Shown here one piece after another: positions 26,181 to 35,384 of a DNA stretch of 64,000 nt. Position numbers and translations under genes: made by a program. Location of the stretch: NCBI GenBank assembly GCA_913058265.1, contig CAJXPQ010000001.1:310001-374000 (forward strand), read 5' to 3'. The stretch is from an uncultured Oligoflexia bacterium (GTDB taxonomy: Bacteria; Bdellovibrionota; Bacteriovoracia; Bacteriovoracales; Bacteriovoracaceae). Below the pieces are notes generated by a model, which worked only from the letters and a program-made list of their open reading frames with translations, did not search any database and was not told the origin of the DNA. Within the stretch, counting starts at the first letter, position 1. Each line of letters begins with the position of its first letter.

Positions 26181-27085
26181 GGAATACAATTCCCGATTTT
26201 TTTGAAACTCCACCAAGTGGTTTTAACTATAGTGCATCTAAGACAGTTGAAGGTCTGGATGGTCATGTCAATTCGTCTTGGAGCCGCGCTTTAACAAATG
26301 GTGCGATAAGTGAAACTGATGTGAACGTTTTTAGATTTGACCGAATAGCTCCTAATAGTGATAAAACCACGAGTGAGCTGGTTGGTCGCTACCTAGGCTC
26401 TGATGGAAAGTACCAATACTTATCAATCAATGGTGTCACCAGAAGAATTGATCCATCTAATCCAGATATAACTCTTAGAGGTGTCGCAGTTCAAAGAACG
26501 GCCTACAAATCAGATTCATCTCCAGGTTCCCCTCATAGCTACGTGCAAGTTGCAGATAATGTTTATGAGACTGATCCTACCATTGCCATGAATAACCTTG
26601 TGGGGAAGAAAGTAGTTGTAACGAGAAATATGGATGGCCATGACTACGATACAACAGGGATTATTGTTTTAAAGGATGGGAAACCCCATCTTCAATACAA
26701 CAAAGTCGGTGATAGACAAGATATTTCATCTCTTGTTAATGTCGATGACAATACTGTCACTCAAATAAGTAGAATTCATACAAGAACAGATATCATCCAA
26801 AGAACTGGTAGTAGTAATATGATTAGTTCAAGAAGTGTTGATGAAGCCCTTGATTCTATGGCCGAAGTAAAGATTACCTATCAGGCAAGAGCATATGCTA
26901 GTGCGAAACCTGATGAGACAACTCTAAGCGGACGCTATGTTGGCTGGTCTGGCAGTGGTGATGATAAATTTATTGTTATTAGAAGTGCAAATGGACAAGA
27001 TCAATATATTCCATTCTCTCAGGTTGATTCACTACAAGGAATTGATGCAAATATAATTGAGTATAATCAAGGTATAATCCCATAG
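26180..27085 (+). pseudogene. C-terminal part of the split secreted protein
   Basis: About 301 residues in frame 2, open from 26171 with no credible start until a GTG at 26321 that lacks a ribosome binding site. It starts GNTIPDFFETPPSGFNYSAS, which continues naturally from the ...DEALDTL end of the preceding frame. Restoring one T (TTATAGGG to TTATTAGGG near 26175) would fuse the two. It contains two clear copies and one weaker copy of a short beta module (SELVGRYLGSDGKYQYLSI, TTLSGRYVGWSGSGDDKFIV and VGKKVVVTRNMDGHDYDTTG), possibly SH3-like. If the shift is real, the C-terminal part is not made unless there is frameshifting. Confidence 0.6.
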
Positions 27086-27170
27086 ATACTTTGAAGGTCA
27101 AAAACACAAAATATCAAACAAGAAAATATATGATACAAGAGAAATTTCGGAGAAAAAAGTCCTTAATAAC

Positions 27171-27359
27171 TCACTGCGCTCTTTCGGACTCAAAAGATGT
27201 GATCAATCCATCCTCACAAGTATACTTTATTTCGATAGGCCTGCAACAAACTTCGCAGTCCTCAATATAACTTTGATTACCACTAAAGACCTCAACGACC
27301 ATTGAAATCTGCTCCATACAAAAGGGACAACTAAAAAAGTGTTCTAATTCACCGTGCAT
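27171..27359 (-). CDS. CPXCG-motif Cys-rich small protein
   Basis: 62 aa. Two Cys pairs (CPFC near residue 11 and CEVCCRP near residue 36) followed by ...YTCEDG, matching the small CPXCG/Cys_rich_CPXG family, proposed zinc-binding cytoplasmic proteins of unknown role. The start is supported by AGGGAG 5 bases upstream. It is divergent from the ABC transporter gene. Confidence 0.82.
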   Translation of the reverse strand: MHGELEHFFSCPFCMEQISMVVEVFSGNQSYIEDCEVCCRPIEIKYTCEDGLITSFESERAQ

Positions 27360-27433
27360 ATCTGCTCCCTAAAATAAAATACAGCATATACTGTAGTTTG
27401 AAACTTACAAATATGCTAGACTCCCAATAAGAT

Positions 27434-29173
27434 ATGAAAAATAAAAACTTATTTATAAAACTACTTAAATTATCTCGCAATGAGTGGCCGCTACTTTTTA
27501 AAGGTATGATTTTTTTATTTATAAGTAGTGCTGCTTTGATGGTCTATCCTCAGTATATAAAAGTTATTATTGATGAAGCCATGAAAACTAAAGATATGAA
27601 TGCTCTCAACAGTGCCGCCATTATCGCCATGGTAGTGTTTATAATTCAGGCAATATCCTCTAGTTTACGTTCATATTATTTTACCTTAGCTGGTGAGAAA
27701 ACTGTTAAAAGGTTAAGATCTAAACTATTTTCTCAAATTATTTATCAAGAAATGACATTTTTTGATTTCTCAAAAACAGGAGAACTCCTAGGACGATTAT
27801 CATCTGACATGGCGGTATTACAAAATGCTTTAAGTGTAAATATCTCAATGCTCGTCAGGAGTGGTTTTCAAGCATTCGGAGGTCTAATACTACTCTTCAT
27901 TACATCGACTAAACTTACCGTTTTTATATTACTCGTTATTCCACCCATTGGATTGCTGGTCGCTATTTTTGGTAAAAAAGTAAAAGCGTTTTCAAAGTCT
28001 ACTCAAGATGCGTTAGCTCTTTCATCTGCAGTCGCAGAAGAGAGTATATCTGGAGTAAGAACGGTTAAAGCTTTTGCTCAAGAAAGCTTCGAAATTAATA
28101 GATACGATGAGCAGCTACAAAAATCTTTTGAATTGTCGAAAAAAAGGATTACCGTTGTTGCAAACTTCAGTGCCATGGTCTCTATCTTAGGTTTTTTAGC
28201 GATAGTATTTATTGTTTGGTACGGTGGAAGACTGGTTATACAAAATGAAATGAGTATCGGTACTCTAACCTCATACATTTTATATGTCATGACTGTAGCT
28301 TTCTCGGCAGGTATCTTAGGCAGTCTATACACTGACTTTATGTCAGCCTTTGGCGCCGGCCATAGAGTTTTTGAATTAATGGAGAAATCCACCGTTGGAA
28401 AAGAAAACTCTAATAAGCCGCTTAAAGAAATAACAGACGGCTCTATTGAATTTCAGGGTGCGACTTTTTCTTACCCGGCCAGAGCAGATTTACATATATT
28501 AAATTCTCTTGATTTAAAAATCGCTCCTAAAGAAACAGTGGCCATAGTAGGCTCATCAGGAGGTGGTAAATCCACCATCACTCAGTTATTAATGAGATTT
28601 TATGATTTAAATAAAGGTCAAATATTAATTGATCAAAAGCCAATCAAGCAATTTGACTTGTATGCACTTAGAAAACAAATTGGTATCGTCTCTCAAGAGC
28701 CGATATTAATCTCAGAGTCCATAGAGGATAATATTCGCTACGGAAATCCTACAGCTAGTTTCGATGAAGTCACCTCTGCAGCAAAGCTAGCATATGCTTA
28801 CGACTTCATCTCCGATTTTCCTGAAGGTTTTAAAACTCTTGTGGGTGAAAAAGGTGTTCAATTATCTGGGGGACAAAAACAACGAGTTGCAATTGCACGA
28901 GCAATTTTAAAAGATCCAAAGATTTTAATTCTTGATGAAGCGACTAGTGCACTTGATAGTGAAAGTGAATTTTTAGTACAAAAAGCTCTGGATAATTTAC
29001 GAAAAAGTCGAACGACACTAATTATTGCTCACAGGTTATCAACCATAAAGAATGCTGATAAAATTTTTGTCTTAAACCTAGGTCAAATCATTCAAGTAGG
29101 ATCACATAAAGAATTGATACAAGATAAAGATGGATTCTATAGTAAATTAATTGAAAAACAGTTTAAATCATAA
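27434..29173 (+). CDS. ABC exporter, fused permease-ATPase (MsbA/BmrA type)
   Basis: 579 aa half-transporter. About six membrane helices fill residues ~20-300. The nucleotide-binding domain has Walker A GSSGGGKST (~residue 378), a Q-loop (GIVSQEP), signature LSGGQKQR (~478), Walker B ILILDEATSALD (~500) and the H-loop IAHRLSTI. The length is normal for homodimeric lipid or drug exporters; the substrate is unknown. The next gene begins 10 bases after its stop, so the glutaredoxin-like protein is cotranscribed. Confidence 0.93.
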   Translation: MKNKNLFIKLLKLSRNEWPLLFKGMIFLFISSAALMVYPQYIKVIIDEAMKTKDMNALNSAAIIAMVVFIIQAISSSLRSYYFTLAGEKTVKRLRSKLFSQIIYQEMTFFDFSKTGELLGRLSSDMAVLQNALSVNISMLVRSGFQAFGGLILLFITSTKLTVFILLVIPPIGLLVAIFGKKVKAFSKSTQDALALSSAVAEESISGVRTVKAFAQESFEINRYDEQLQKSFELSKKRITVVANFSAMVSILGFLAIVFIVWYGGRLVIQNEMSIGTLTSYILYVMTVAFSAGILGSLYTDFMSAFGAGHRVFELMEKSTVGKENSNKPLKEITDGSIEFQGATFSYPARADLHILNSLDLKIAPKETVAIVGSSGGGKSTITQLLMRFYDLNKGQILIDQKPIKQFDLYALRKQIGIVSQEPILISESIEDNIRYGNPTASFDEVTSAAKLAYAYDFISDFPEGFKTLVGEKGVQLSGGQKQRVAIARAILKDPKILILDEATSALDSESEFLVQKALDNLRKSRTTLIIAHRLSTIKNADKIFVLNLGQIIQVGSHKELIQDKDGFYSKLIEKQFKS

Positions 29174-29183
29174 AGGAATAATC

Positions 29184-29525
29184 ATGGAAAGACTTACCCT
29201 CGCCTCAGCTCAAGTCGAATCGACAGCATTAAGCTTCATATCTCAAAATCATAATGATACGGTTAAAGAAATTATCAGTGCGATTACCAGTAACAAAGTT
29301 GTTGTGGTAGGAATGGCGCAAAATCCAGTCGTGAGAAAAGCTAAAAAGACTCTTGAGGCAAAAAAACTAGACTATACATATCTTTCATATGGAAGTTACA
29401 CTTCCAAATGGCAACAAAGACTTGCTATTAAATTATGGAGTGGATGGCCAACATTTCCACAAGTCTTCATAGATGGAAAGCTAGTGGGTGGCGCAAAAGA
29501 ATTAATTGAGTTTTTAAAAGAATAG
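29184..29525 (+). CDS. Glutaredoxin-like protein without any cysteine
   Basis: 113 aa. The fold signature is clear: a VVVVGMAQNP strand-loop, GSYTSKWQQRLAIKLWSGWP, then TFPQVFIDGKLVGGAKEL, which matches the TxPQxFIxGxxxGG glutathione-binding segment of monothiol glutaredoxins. At the active-site position (normally CGFS or CPxC) it has NPVVRKAK, and the whole protein has no Cys, so it cannot do thiol-disulfide or Fe-S chemistry in the usual way. I chose ATG 29184, with AAAGGA upstream, over an in-frame ATG at 29151. It lies directly after the ABC exporter gene. Confidence 0.85.
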   Translation: MERLTLASAQVESTALSFISQNHNDTVKEIISAITSNKVVVVGMAQNPVVRKAKKTLEAKKLDYTYLSYGSYTSKWQQRLAIKLWSGWPTFPQVFIDGKLVGGAKELIEFLKE

Positions 29526-29584
29526 TTCAATCTTACTTAAAAACAGACAGTTATATTGAATAAGACTGAGAAAAAATAGAATTT

Positions 29585-30067
29585 TTATGAATCGAATAAC
29601 GTGCTTCGATTTCCTTCTATTAGTGATCTAACTTCTTCTGTAACTTTCTTCATTTCTCTAGAACTAAGAGTTTCCTTAAATCTAGTTGAGACAATTATAT
29701 TATGACCTTGATAAATCTCAACTTCCTCAACAAGTTTAAGCTCAGAAAGTAATCCCACTCGTTTTTCAAAAGTAGCATCGCCAAGCTTAGAATTTATAAA
29801 ATCATTTTCTCTTAATAACTTTAAAATCTTTAGTGATATCTCCTGAGCTTTCATCCTAGATTCTTTAGATCTAGAGCTATTAGTTTTATAGGCCCTTCGT
29901 TGTTGATCAGGCGTTCCTTTTTGGAATTTCCGACCAAAACTGTACTTCACACAGATCACTTCAGAACAAGATTTTTGATAACCACCACCACTCACATGTG
30001 CCTCCTGAATAAAAAATATTGAAAATATAATTATGAACACTTTTAGATTTTTCAATAATACCCCCAA
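29585..30067 (-). CDS. Secreted protein of unknown family
   Basis: About 156-160 aa, not recognised. The N-terminus has a hydrophobic stretch (LKVFIIIFSIFFIQEA) consistent with a signal peptide, then a Cys pair (KSCSEVICVKY) and a basic, Ser/Arg-rich stretch, then a helical C-terminal part. There is no ATG at the 5' end; candidates are TTG 30067 and TTG 30055, the latter preceded by GGGGGT and therefore preferred. It lies downstream of the acyltransferase gene on the same strand. Confidence 0.5.
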   Translation of the reverse strand: MGVLLKNLKVFIIIFSIFFIQEAHVSGGGYQKSCSEVICVKYSFGRKFQKGTPDQQRRAYKTNSSRSKESRMKAQEISLKILKLLRENDFINSKLGDATFEKRVGLLSELKLVEEVEIYQGHNIIVSTRFKETLSSREMKKVTEEVRSLIEGNRSTLFDS

Positions 30068-30121
30068 CCTAAGATAGTTTACAGTTTATCTAGAATAGCA
30101 GGTGAACTGACTCTAAATGAT

Positions 30122-32203
30122 TTAGTTCTCCCTTAAGAGACAGGAGATATACATGGTATTCGTACTAAAGCTCCTTTCCTTGGACTTAACTTGATCGATA
30201 TTAAATACTAAGTAAGCCGCAGTCAAATACAATAAATCCTTTAGTATTTTCACTTTGTTTTTGAAGAATTCTCCTAATAGTTTTGCAGCATCATCTGTTA
30301 TATGACTTCTATCCCGGTAAAGACTTCTTCCATCTATAACAATTAAACATTTATCATTCGGACAATAGAAAGTGTTAAAATCAATAAATGTAATATCATT
30401 CCTAATTTTATTAAAGAAAGTATTAAGAGGTTCGTGATAATCTTGCTGTTCTTTAGATGTGAGGCCAGAAAAGGTTAGTTGGTTAGTTTGCAGGTTTGTA
30501 TAACGTCCAATCGAATTGACGTTACGGTATATCAGTTTTCTTATACTCTCATTGTATGTCGGGGCGTTCTTGATAATCCAGACATTCACTCCAATAGATT
30601 TTAATTTCTTTATTGTATACGCGAGGTTTGTTTCAAACAAAATAGTCGATTTATCACGAATAACACTCCACCAAGACACTAGAAATACATTCTTAATCTT
30701 TGAGTTTTTTAATTTGTTAAAGACGGTGTTGTTATATCTTGAACATTTATCAGATTTAATTTTAGTATCAGCAATTAAAAGCCCCGCACATCCAGAGACT
30801 CCAGAAAAGAAATATTTACTATTGTTCATTTTTGCAATACTAGTAAAAGTAGAAAATGATGCCTGAGCAAAGCTATCCCCCCATACCAGAAATGAAGATT
30901 TCGCTTTGATATCCTTTTTGGGATTTTTCTCAAGTGCTTCACACAGATTTTCTTGTTTTAACCTTAAGATACTTTCTTCAATTTGTTCATCATCATGAGA
31001 GTAGCATTTTTCTGATAATATATTCTCGCTATTTAATGATTTTGTAATATTAAGGTAATTAATATCAAAGCGACTAGGAAGGCCTCCCTGTTTAATAACA
31101 TAAATTGCTGAGAATAGAATTATGAGTGTTGAAATAAGATATGAAAGAAATAGTTTGTAGTGCGTGTTAAGTATTTTTCTCTTTCGTACTGGATTTTCAA
31201 TGAAATATGTCGATAAGGTTGCAAGTAAAAAAGAGAAAAATAATATTATAACTTTATCTATAATATTAAGATTACTCCCGAAGTACTCCTTGTAAAATAC
31301 AATAAGAGGCCAATGCCACAAATACAGCGAATAAGATGTAAGTCCAATAAACCTAATCGGGGCCAATGAGAGTATTTTTCCAATAACTGTTCGCCTCTGC
31401 GAATTAGAAAATAAAATAAGAAAAGTTCCAAGTGTTGGAATGAGAGCTAGAAGTCCAGGGAAGCTCGTTTTATCATCAAAAGAAAAAATACTATATGAAA
31501 TTAATGTAAGACCTAAAATGGATAAAAAGTTATCAACGTAATCATTCTTTATGAGTGGGATAAGCTTTAGTGCTAAGATGCTGCCGAGAAGCAGTTCCCA
31601 CATCCGTGTGGGGAGTAAATAGAACGTAAAGGCTTCATCTTCTAATAAATATAAAAAACTATAACTAAAAGATATGGTGAAAAGACTTAAAATAGCTATA
31701 TTCAGAGTTCTAGCTGATTTCTTTCGCAGGGCGACAAGTAATAAAGGTAAAAACAAATAAAACTGTTCCTCAAGACCAAGAGACCATGTGTGTAACAAGG
31801 GCTTACTTGTCGCTAAATGATCAAAGTATCCAACCTGATTGTAAAAATGAATATTACTGCCATAGAAGAGTGAGGGAATGAGACTTTTAAAAAAATTAAC
31901 TGTTTCAAGTGGTAAAAGTATGACGATTGATAAATAGGAAGACACTAGAAGTAATACATAGAAAGCCGGAATAATTCTACGGATTCTTTTTTCATAGAAC
32001 TGCTTTAGGGAAAAGGTTTTGTTTTGCATACCTTGAAGAATTATATTCGTGAGTAGGTAGCCTGAAATGACAAAGAAAATATCAACACCAATATAACCGC
32101 CAGAGAAAGCTCTGAATTCAAGATGACATAAAACAATGGAGAGAACAGCGATTGCTCTTAGACCGTCAATCTCGAGTCTATAGTCTTTTTGTGCTACTTT
32201 AAT
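30122..32203 (-). CDS. Acyltransferase-3 / SGNH two-domain membrane protein with abnormal start
   Basis: About 690 aa, OafA/YrhL type, adds acyl (often acetyl) groups to surface glycans. The N-terminal membrane domain has the diagnostic YRLEIDGLRAIAVLSIV and GGYIGVDIFFVISGYLL segments and SLGLEEQFY; the C-terminal SGNH hydrolase domain has VWGDSFAQ and the late DRSHIT with the catalytic His. The first methionine codon is at 32029, but the conserved N-terminus continues ~55 codons upstream to about 32197-32203, where there is no ATG, GTG or TTG, only ATT (32203) preceded by AAGGGG. A stop closes the frame just above. Either a rare ATT start or a mutated ATG; the coordinate of the start is therefore tentative. 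Confidence 0.8.
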   Translation of the reverse strand: MKVAQKDYRLEIDGLRAIAVLSIVLCHLEFRAFSGGYIGVDIFFVISGYLLTNIILQGMQNKTFSLKQFYEKRIRRIIPAFYVLLLVSSYLSIVILLPLETVNFFKSLIPSLFYGSNIHFYNQVGYFDHLATSKPLLHTWSLGLEEQFYLFLPLLLVALRKKSARTLNIAILSLFTISFSYSFLYLLEDEAFTFYLLPTRMWELLLGSILALKLIPLIKNDYVDNFLSILGLTLISYSIFSFDDKTSFPGLLALIPTLGTFLILFSNSQRRTVIGKILSLAPIRFIGLTSYSLYLWHWPLIVFYKEYFGSNLNIIDKVIILFFSFLLATLSTYFIENPVRKRKILNTHYKLFLSYLISTLIILFSAIYVIKQGGLPSRFDINYLNITKSLNSENILSEKCYSHDDEQIEESILRLKQENLCEALEKNPKKDIKAKSSFLVWGDSFAQASFSTFTSIAKMNNSKYFFSGVSGCAGLLIADTKIKSDKCSRYNNTVFNKLKNSKIKNVFLVSWWSVIRDKSTILFETNLAYTIKKLKSIGVNVWIIKNAPTYNESIRKLIYRNVNSIGRYTNLQTNQLTFSGLTSKEQQDYHEPLNTFFNKIRNDITFIDFNTFYCPNDKCLIVIDGRSLYRDRSHITDDAAKLLGEFFKNKVKILKDLLYLTAAYLVFNIDQVKSKERSFSTNTMYISCLLREN

Positions 32204-32783
32204 CCCCTTATTTGGAAGTACAAATTATGTAATTATATTATACTTTTTTACAAATAACCATTCTTAGGGAATTCATCATTTTGTTAAAATTCCCAAGCTA
32301 AGATATGACTATTCTTTTTACCTTGAATAATTTCAATAGAACGACTTCACCACCTGGACACCAAAGTTCAGCTTTTATGCCTCCAAAATTAGAAGGAGCT
32401 AAGTATAAGGAGAATTAGCACCCTATTCGCATGACAGAGAAAGTACCACTCTCCCACCCCTCCAACTTCTAACCCTCTATCATTTAATTTATATGAAATA
32501 TTTCGTGAATTAACTTATTATATTTAAAAACTATATTTTTCTTAGTTAAGCCTAAAACCAAAAGTATCAAACAACCCTATTTGTTTTAAATTAACTTCTA
32601 TTACTCAATATTATATGAAAAGGAAGGGTCTTCCCTTGTAGAATTTTTTCCTGGTTGACCTGTCGGTAATGCTTTTTAATAAGTTTATAGAGGTCTGAAT
32701 ACCTTGGATCAATTTTTTTAGAGTCAGATTCAGTATATTTTGTTATAAAAATCTATAAATCCAAAATGACTTAAAGGCTTAAT
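32204..32783. other. Intergenic stretch without a supported gene
   Basis: About 580 bases, AT-rich, between divergent acyltransferase and prfC genes. The only open stretch of note is on the minus strand (around 32300-32410), with a ~35-residue piece GGIKAELWCPGGEVVLLKLF between two stops and no start codon. It may be a gene remnant, but I cannot identify it. The last ~80 bases hold the prfC leader with AAAGG before its ATG. Confidence 0.5.
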
Positions 32784-34397
32784 ATGAGTAAAGACTTGAC
32801 TCGATGCACATTCGCTATTATCTCCCACCCCGATGCAGGTAAGACTACTGTAACCGAAAAGCTTATTTGGTTTGGTGGAGTTGTTCGAGAAGCTGGGATG
32901 GTTAAGGCCAAGTCTGGAGAATCAGCGAAGTCAGACTGGATGCAGATGGAACAAGATAGAGGGATCTCTATCACCTCATCAGTTATGAGTTACCTTTATA
33001 ATGAAAGGTATGTTCACTTACTTGATACTCCAGGACATAAAGACTTCTCCGAAGATACCTATAGGACTCTGACTGCAGTAGAGTCTGTTTTAATGATGAT
33101 TGATTCAGCAAAAGGTGTTGAGGAGCAAACTCAGAAGTTGATGGAAGTATGTCGTTTACGTGACACTCCTATTGTTACCTTTATGAATAAGTATGATCGT
33201 GAGTCCCTGGACCCCTTTGAACTTATAGATAATGTTGAGAAAGAGCTTTCAATTCAGTGTGTTCCTATGACATGGCCCATAGGTACTGGTGTAGATTTTA
33301 AAGGAGTGTTTGATCTAAAAACTCGTACTGTACGGGCCTTTGGTGATAAGAGAGATCCTTTAAATCCAACTGTTATTGATGCAAGTGATTTAAATAGTCC
33401 TGAACTTGTCGCTTATATTGGAGATGTTCTTAGAGATAAGCTTGAAGAAGAATTATTAATGGTTGAAGAGTTGATTCCACCTTTTGATATGGAAGAGTAC
33501 CTTGCAGGGATTATGACTCCTGTCTTTTTTGGATCTGCACTCTACAACTTTGGAGTCAAAGAAGTTCTAGATATGATTACAAATAATGCCCCAGGCCCGG
33601 CCCCAAGAAAGGCCAAGCTTGAACCATTTGATCACACTGCAAGTGAAGTAATTATGGATCCAAAACTTGAAAAAAAGTTCTCTGGGTTTGTCTTTAAAAT
33701 ACAAGCAAATATGGATAAGAAGCACCGAGATCGAATTGCCTTTCTTAGGGTGTGTACAGGAACCTTCGGCCGTAACCAAAAGATCCATCACGTAAGAACG
33801 GGTAAAGACATTAAGATTGCTACTCCGCAAATTTTTCAAGCAAGAGATAGAGAAATTGTTGATCACGCCTACCCTGGAGATATCATTGGTCTCCATGACT
33901 CGGGAAAACTACAAATTGGAGATACATTTACTGAGGGTAAAAAAATCATGTACTCAGGTATCCCTTCATTTGCACCTGAACTCTTTAAAAAAGTTGCCCT
34001 ACGAGACCCTCTTAAAGGGAAGCATCTCGATAAAGGCTTGAGACAATTATCCGAAGAAGGAGCGACTCAGTTATTTGTTCGAACTGCTACTGGTGAGAAG
34101 ATGCTTGGTGCTGTAGGTGCCTTACAGTTTGAAGTTGTCATGTTTAGACTCGAAGATGAGTATAATGTTAAAGCAGATTATGAGACGACTCCATTCATTG
34201 GCGTTCGTTGGGTTCAATTTGTTGATAAAAAGCAAGAAGATCAGTTTAAGTCCGACTTTGGTGGAAATATATTAATGGATGGAAAAAATCGTATGTGCTA
34301 CGGAGTTAAATCCCCATGGGATCTAAAGCTATGTATAGAAAAGAACTCTGAAGTTAAATTCTTTAAAAACTCTGACTATATTGAGAATCACCACTAA
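32784..34397 (+). CDS. prfC: Peptide chain release factor 3
   Basis: 537 aa class II release factor GTPase that recycles RF1 and RF2. G1 is SHPDAGKTTVTEKL, switch I lies around QDRGISITSS, G3 is DTPGHKDFSEDTYRT and G4 is NKYDRE (in RF3, NKxDR). Length and the C-terminal domain (LQFEVVMFRLEDEYN) match RF3 and not EF-G or LepA. AAAGG precedes ATG 32784. It converges on korB with a 4-base overlap. Confidence 0.96.
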   Translation: MSKDLTRCTFAIISHPDAGKTTVTEKLIWFGGVVREAGMVKAKSGESAKSDWMQMEQDRGISITSSVMSYLYNERYVHLLDTPGHKDFSEDTYRTLTAVESVLMMIDSAKGVEEQTQKLMEVCRLRDTPIVTFMNKYDRESLDPFELIDNVEKELSIQCVPMTWPIGTGVDFKGVFDLKTRTVRAFGDKRDPLNPTVIDASDLNSPELVAYIGDVLRDKLEEELLMVEELIPPFDMEEYLAGIMTPVFFGSALYNFGVKEVLDMITNNAPGPAPRKAKLEPFDHTASEVIMDPKLEKKFSGFVFKIQANMDKKHRDRIAFLRVCTGTFGRNQKIHHVRTGKDIKIATPQIFQARDREIVDHAYPGDIIGLHDSGKLQIGDTFTEGKKIMYSGIPSFAPELFKKVALRDPLKGKHLDKGLRQLSEEGATQLFVRTATGEKMLGAVGALQFEVVMFRLEDEYNVKADYETTPFIGVRWVQFVDKKQEDQFKSDFGGNILMDGKNRMCYGVKSPWDLKLCIEKNSEVKFFKNSDYIENHH

Positions 34398-35383
34398 TTT
34401 ACTTCCCAAGTATTACCTGAATGAAGAAGATCCTTGATACTTCCCTTCCCTTTAACTTTCGTTTCATGATTTATAAGCTTATGAAATTCCTCATCATATG
34501 TTTCAGTTTCAATAGACTTAAGAACACCAAGTGGAATAGGTCCGTTAGATCCATTAAGATTCGCTAAAATACTTGAGAGACATTCATCTGTTGGATCGTG
34601 AATAAACAACTTATCCTCATTACCTGCGACAGGAACTTCTTTAAATTGAAAGCCATCTTGAATAAGGCCGCGGTCTTTATCTGCACCAAAGATCATAGGT
34701 TTTCCAGCTTCTAATCTTACAGTGGTATCGTCTCGTTTTTTCCTATTAGTGAACTCGTCGTGAATACCGTCATTAAAGATAATACAGTTCTGATAGACCT
34801 CTACTAAGCTTGTGCCTTTATGAGCACTAGCTGCTTGAAAGGTTTCTAACATATGTTTTGGATCAGTATCAATAGTTCTAGCAAAGAAGGTCGCCCCCGC
34901 TCCCATAGCGAACTTAGCGGGAGAAAAAACTCGGTCTATTGACCCTGTAGGTGTAGAACTTGTTTTAGTTCCTTTACGTGAAGTGGGAGAATACTGTCCC
35001 TTAGTTAAGCCATAAATTTCATTATTAAAAAGAATAACATTTAAATCAAGATTACGTCTTAGGATATGAGCGAGGTGGTTACCACCAATAGAGAGACCAT
35101 CACCGTCTCCAGTAATAACCCAAACAGAAAGATCTGGATTTTGTAATTTAACTCCAGTAGCAACAGCAGGTGCACGGCCATGGATGGAATGCATACCAAA
35201 TGATTCTACATAGTAGGGAAACCTAGAAGAACAACCAATACCAGAGATGACACAAACATTATGAGGTTCAACTCCTAATTTTGCCATCGCCATTTGCGCC
35301 GAAGAGAGTATTGCGTAGTCTCCACAACCAGGACACCACTTATTCTCTTGATCACTTATAAAATCTTTCTTTTTTAATTCCAT
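34394..35383 (-). CDS. korB: 2-oxoacid:ferredoxin oxidoreductase, beta subunit
   Basis: 329 aa TPP-binding subunit. WCPGCGDYAIL (cluster/TPP-site Cys), a conserved CSSRFPYY segment, HGRAPAVATGVK and VITGDGDGLSIGGNH (the Mg-TPP motif GDGD) are typical of KorB. With the alpha subunit it oxidises a 2-oxoacid (probably 2-oxoglutarate) to the acyl-CoA, reducing ferredoxin. The alpha gene ends 1 base upstream, so the pair is cotranscribed. Confidence 0.93.
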   Translation of the reverse strand: MELKKKDFISDQENKWCPGCGDYAILSSAQMAMAKLGVEPHNVCVISGIGCSSRFPYYVESFGMHSIHGRAPAVATGVKLQNPDLSVWVITGDGDGLSIGGNHLAHILRRNLDLNVILFNNEIYGLTKGQYSPTSRKGTKTSSTPTGSIDRVFSPAKFAMGAGATFFARTIDTDPKHMLETFQAASAHKGTSLVEVYQNCIIFNDGIHDEFTNRKKRDDTTVRLEAGKPMIFGADKDRGLIQDGFQFKEVPVAGNEDKLFIHDPTDECLSSILANLNGSNGPIPLGVLKSIETETYDEEFHKLINHETKVKGKGSIKDLLHSGNTWEVN

Positions 35384-35384
35384 A

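Noticed and set aside
26160-26210. Programmed -1 frameshift site
   Set aside because: No slippery heptamer or obvious downstream structure at the junction; a one-base deletion or sequence error is more likely.
27171-27359. Toxin-antitoxin partner of the neighbouring secreted gene
   Set aside because: The small protein is a recognisable CPXCG protein with no toxin or antitoxin motif and the genes are convergent, not paired.
32300-32410. Insertion sequence remnant
   Set aside because: A ~35-residue open piece with LWCPGGEV, but no start, no inverted repeats and no recognised transposase motif.
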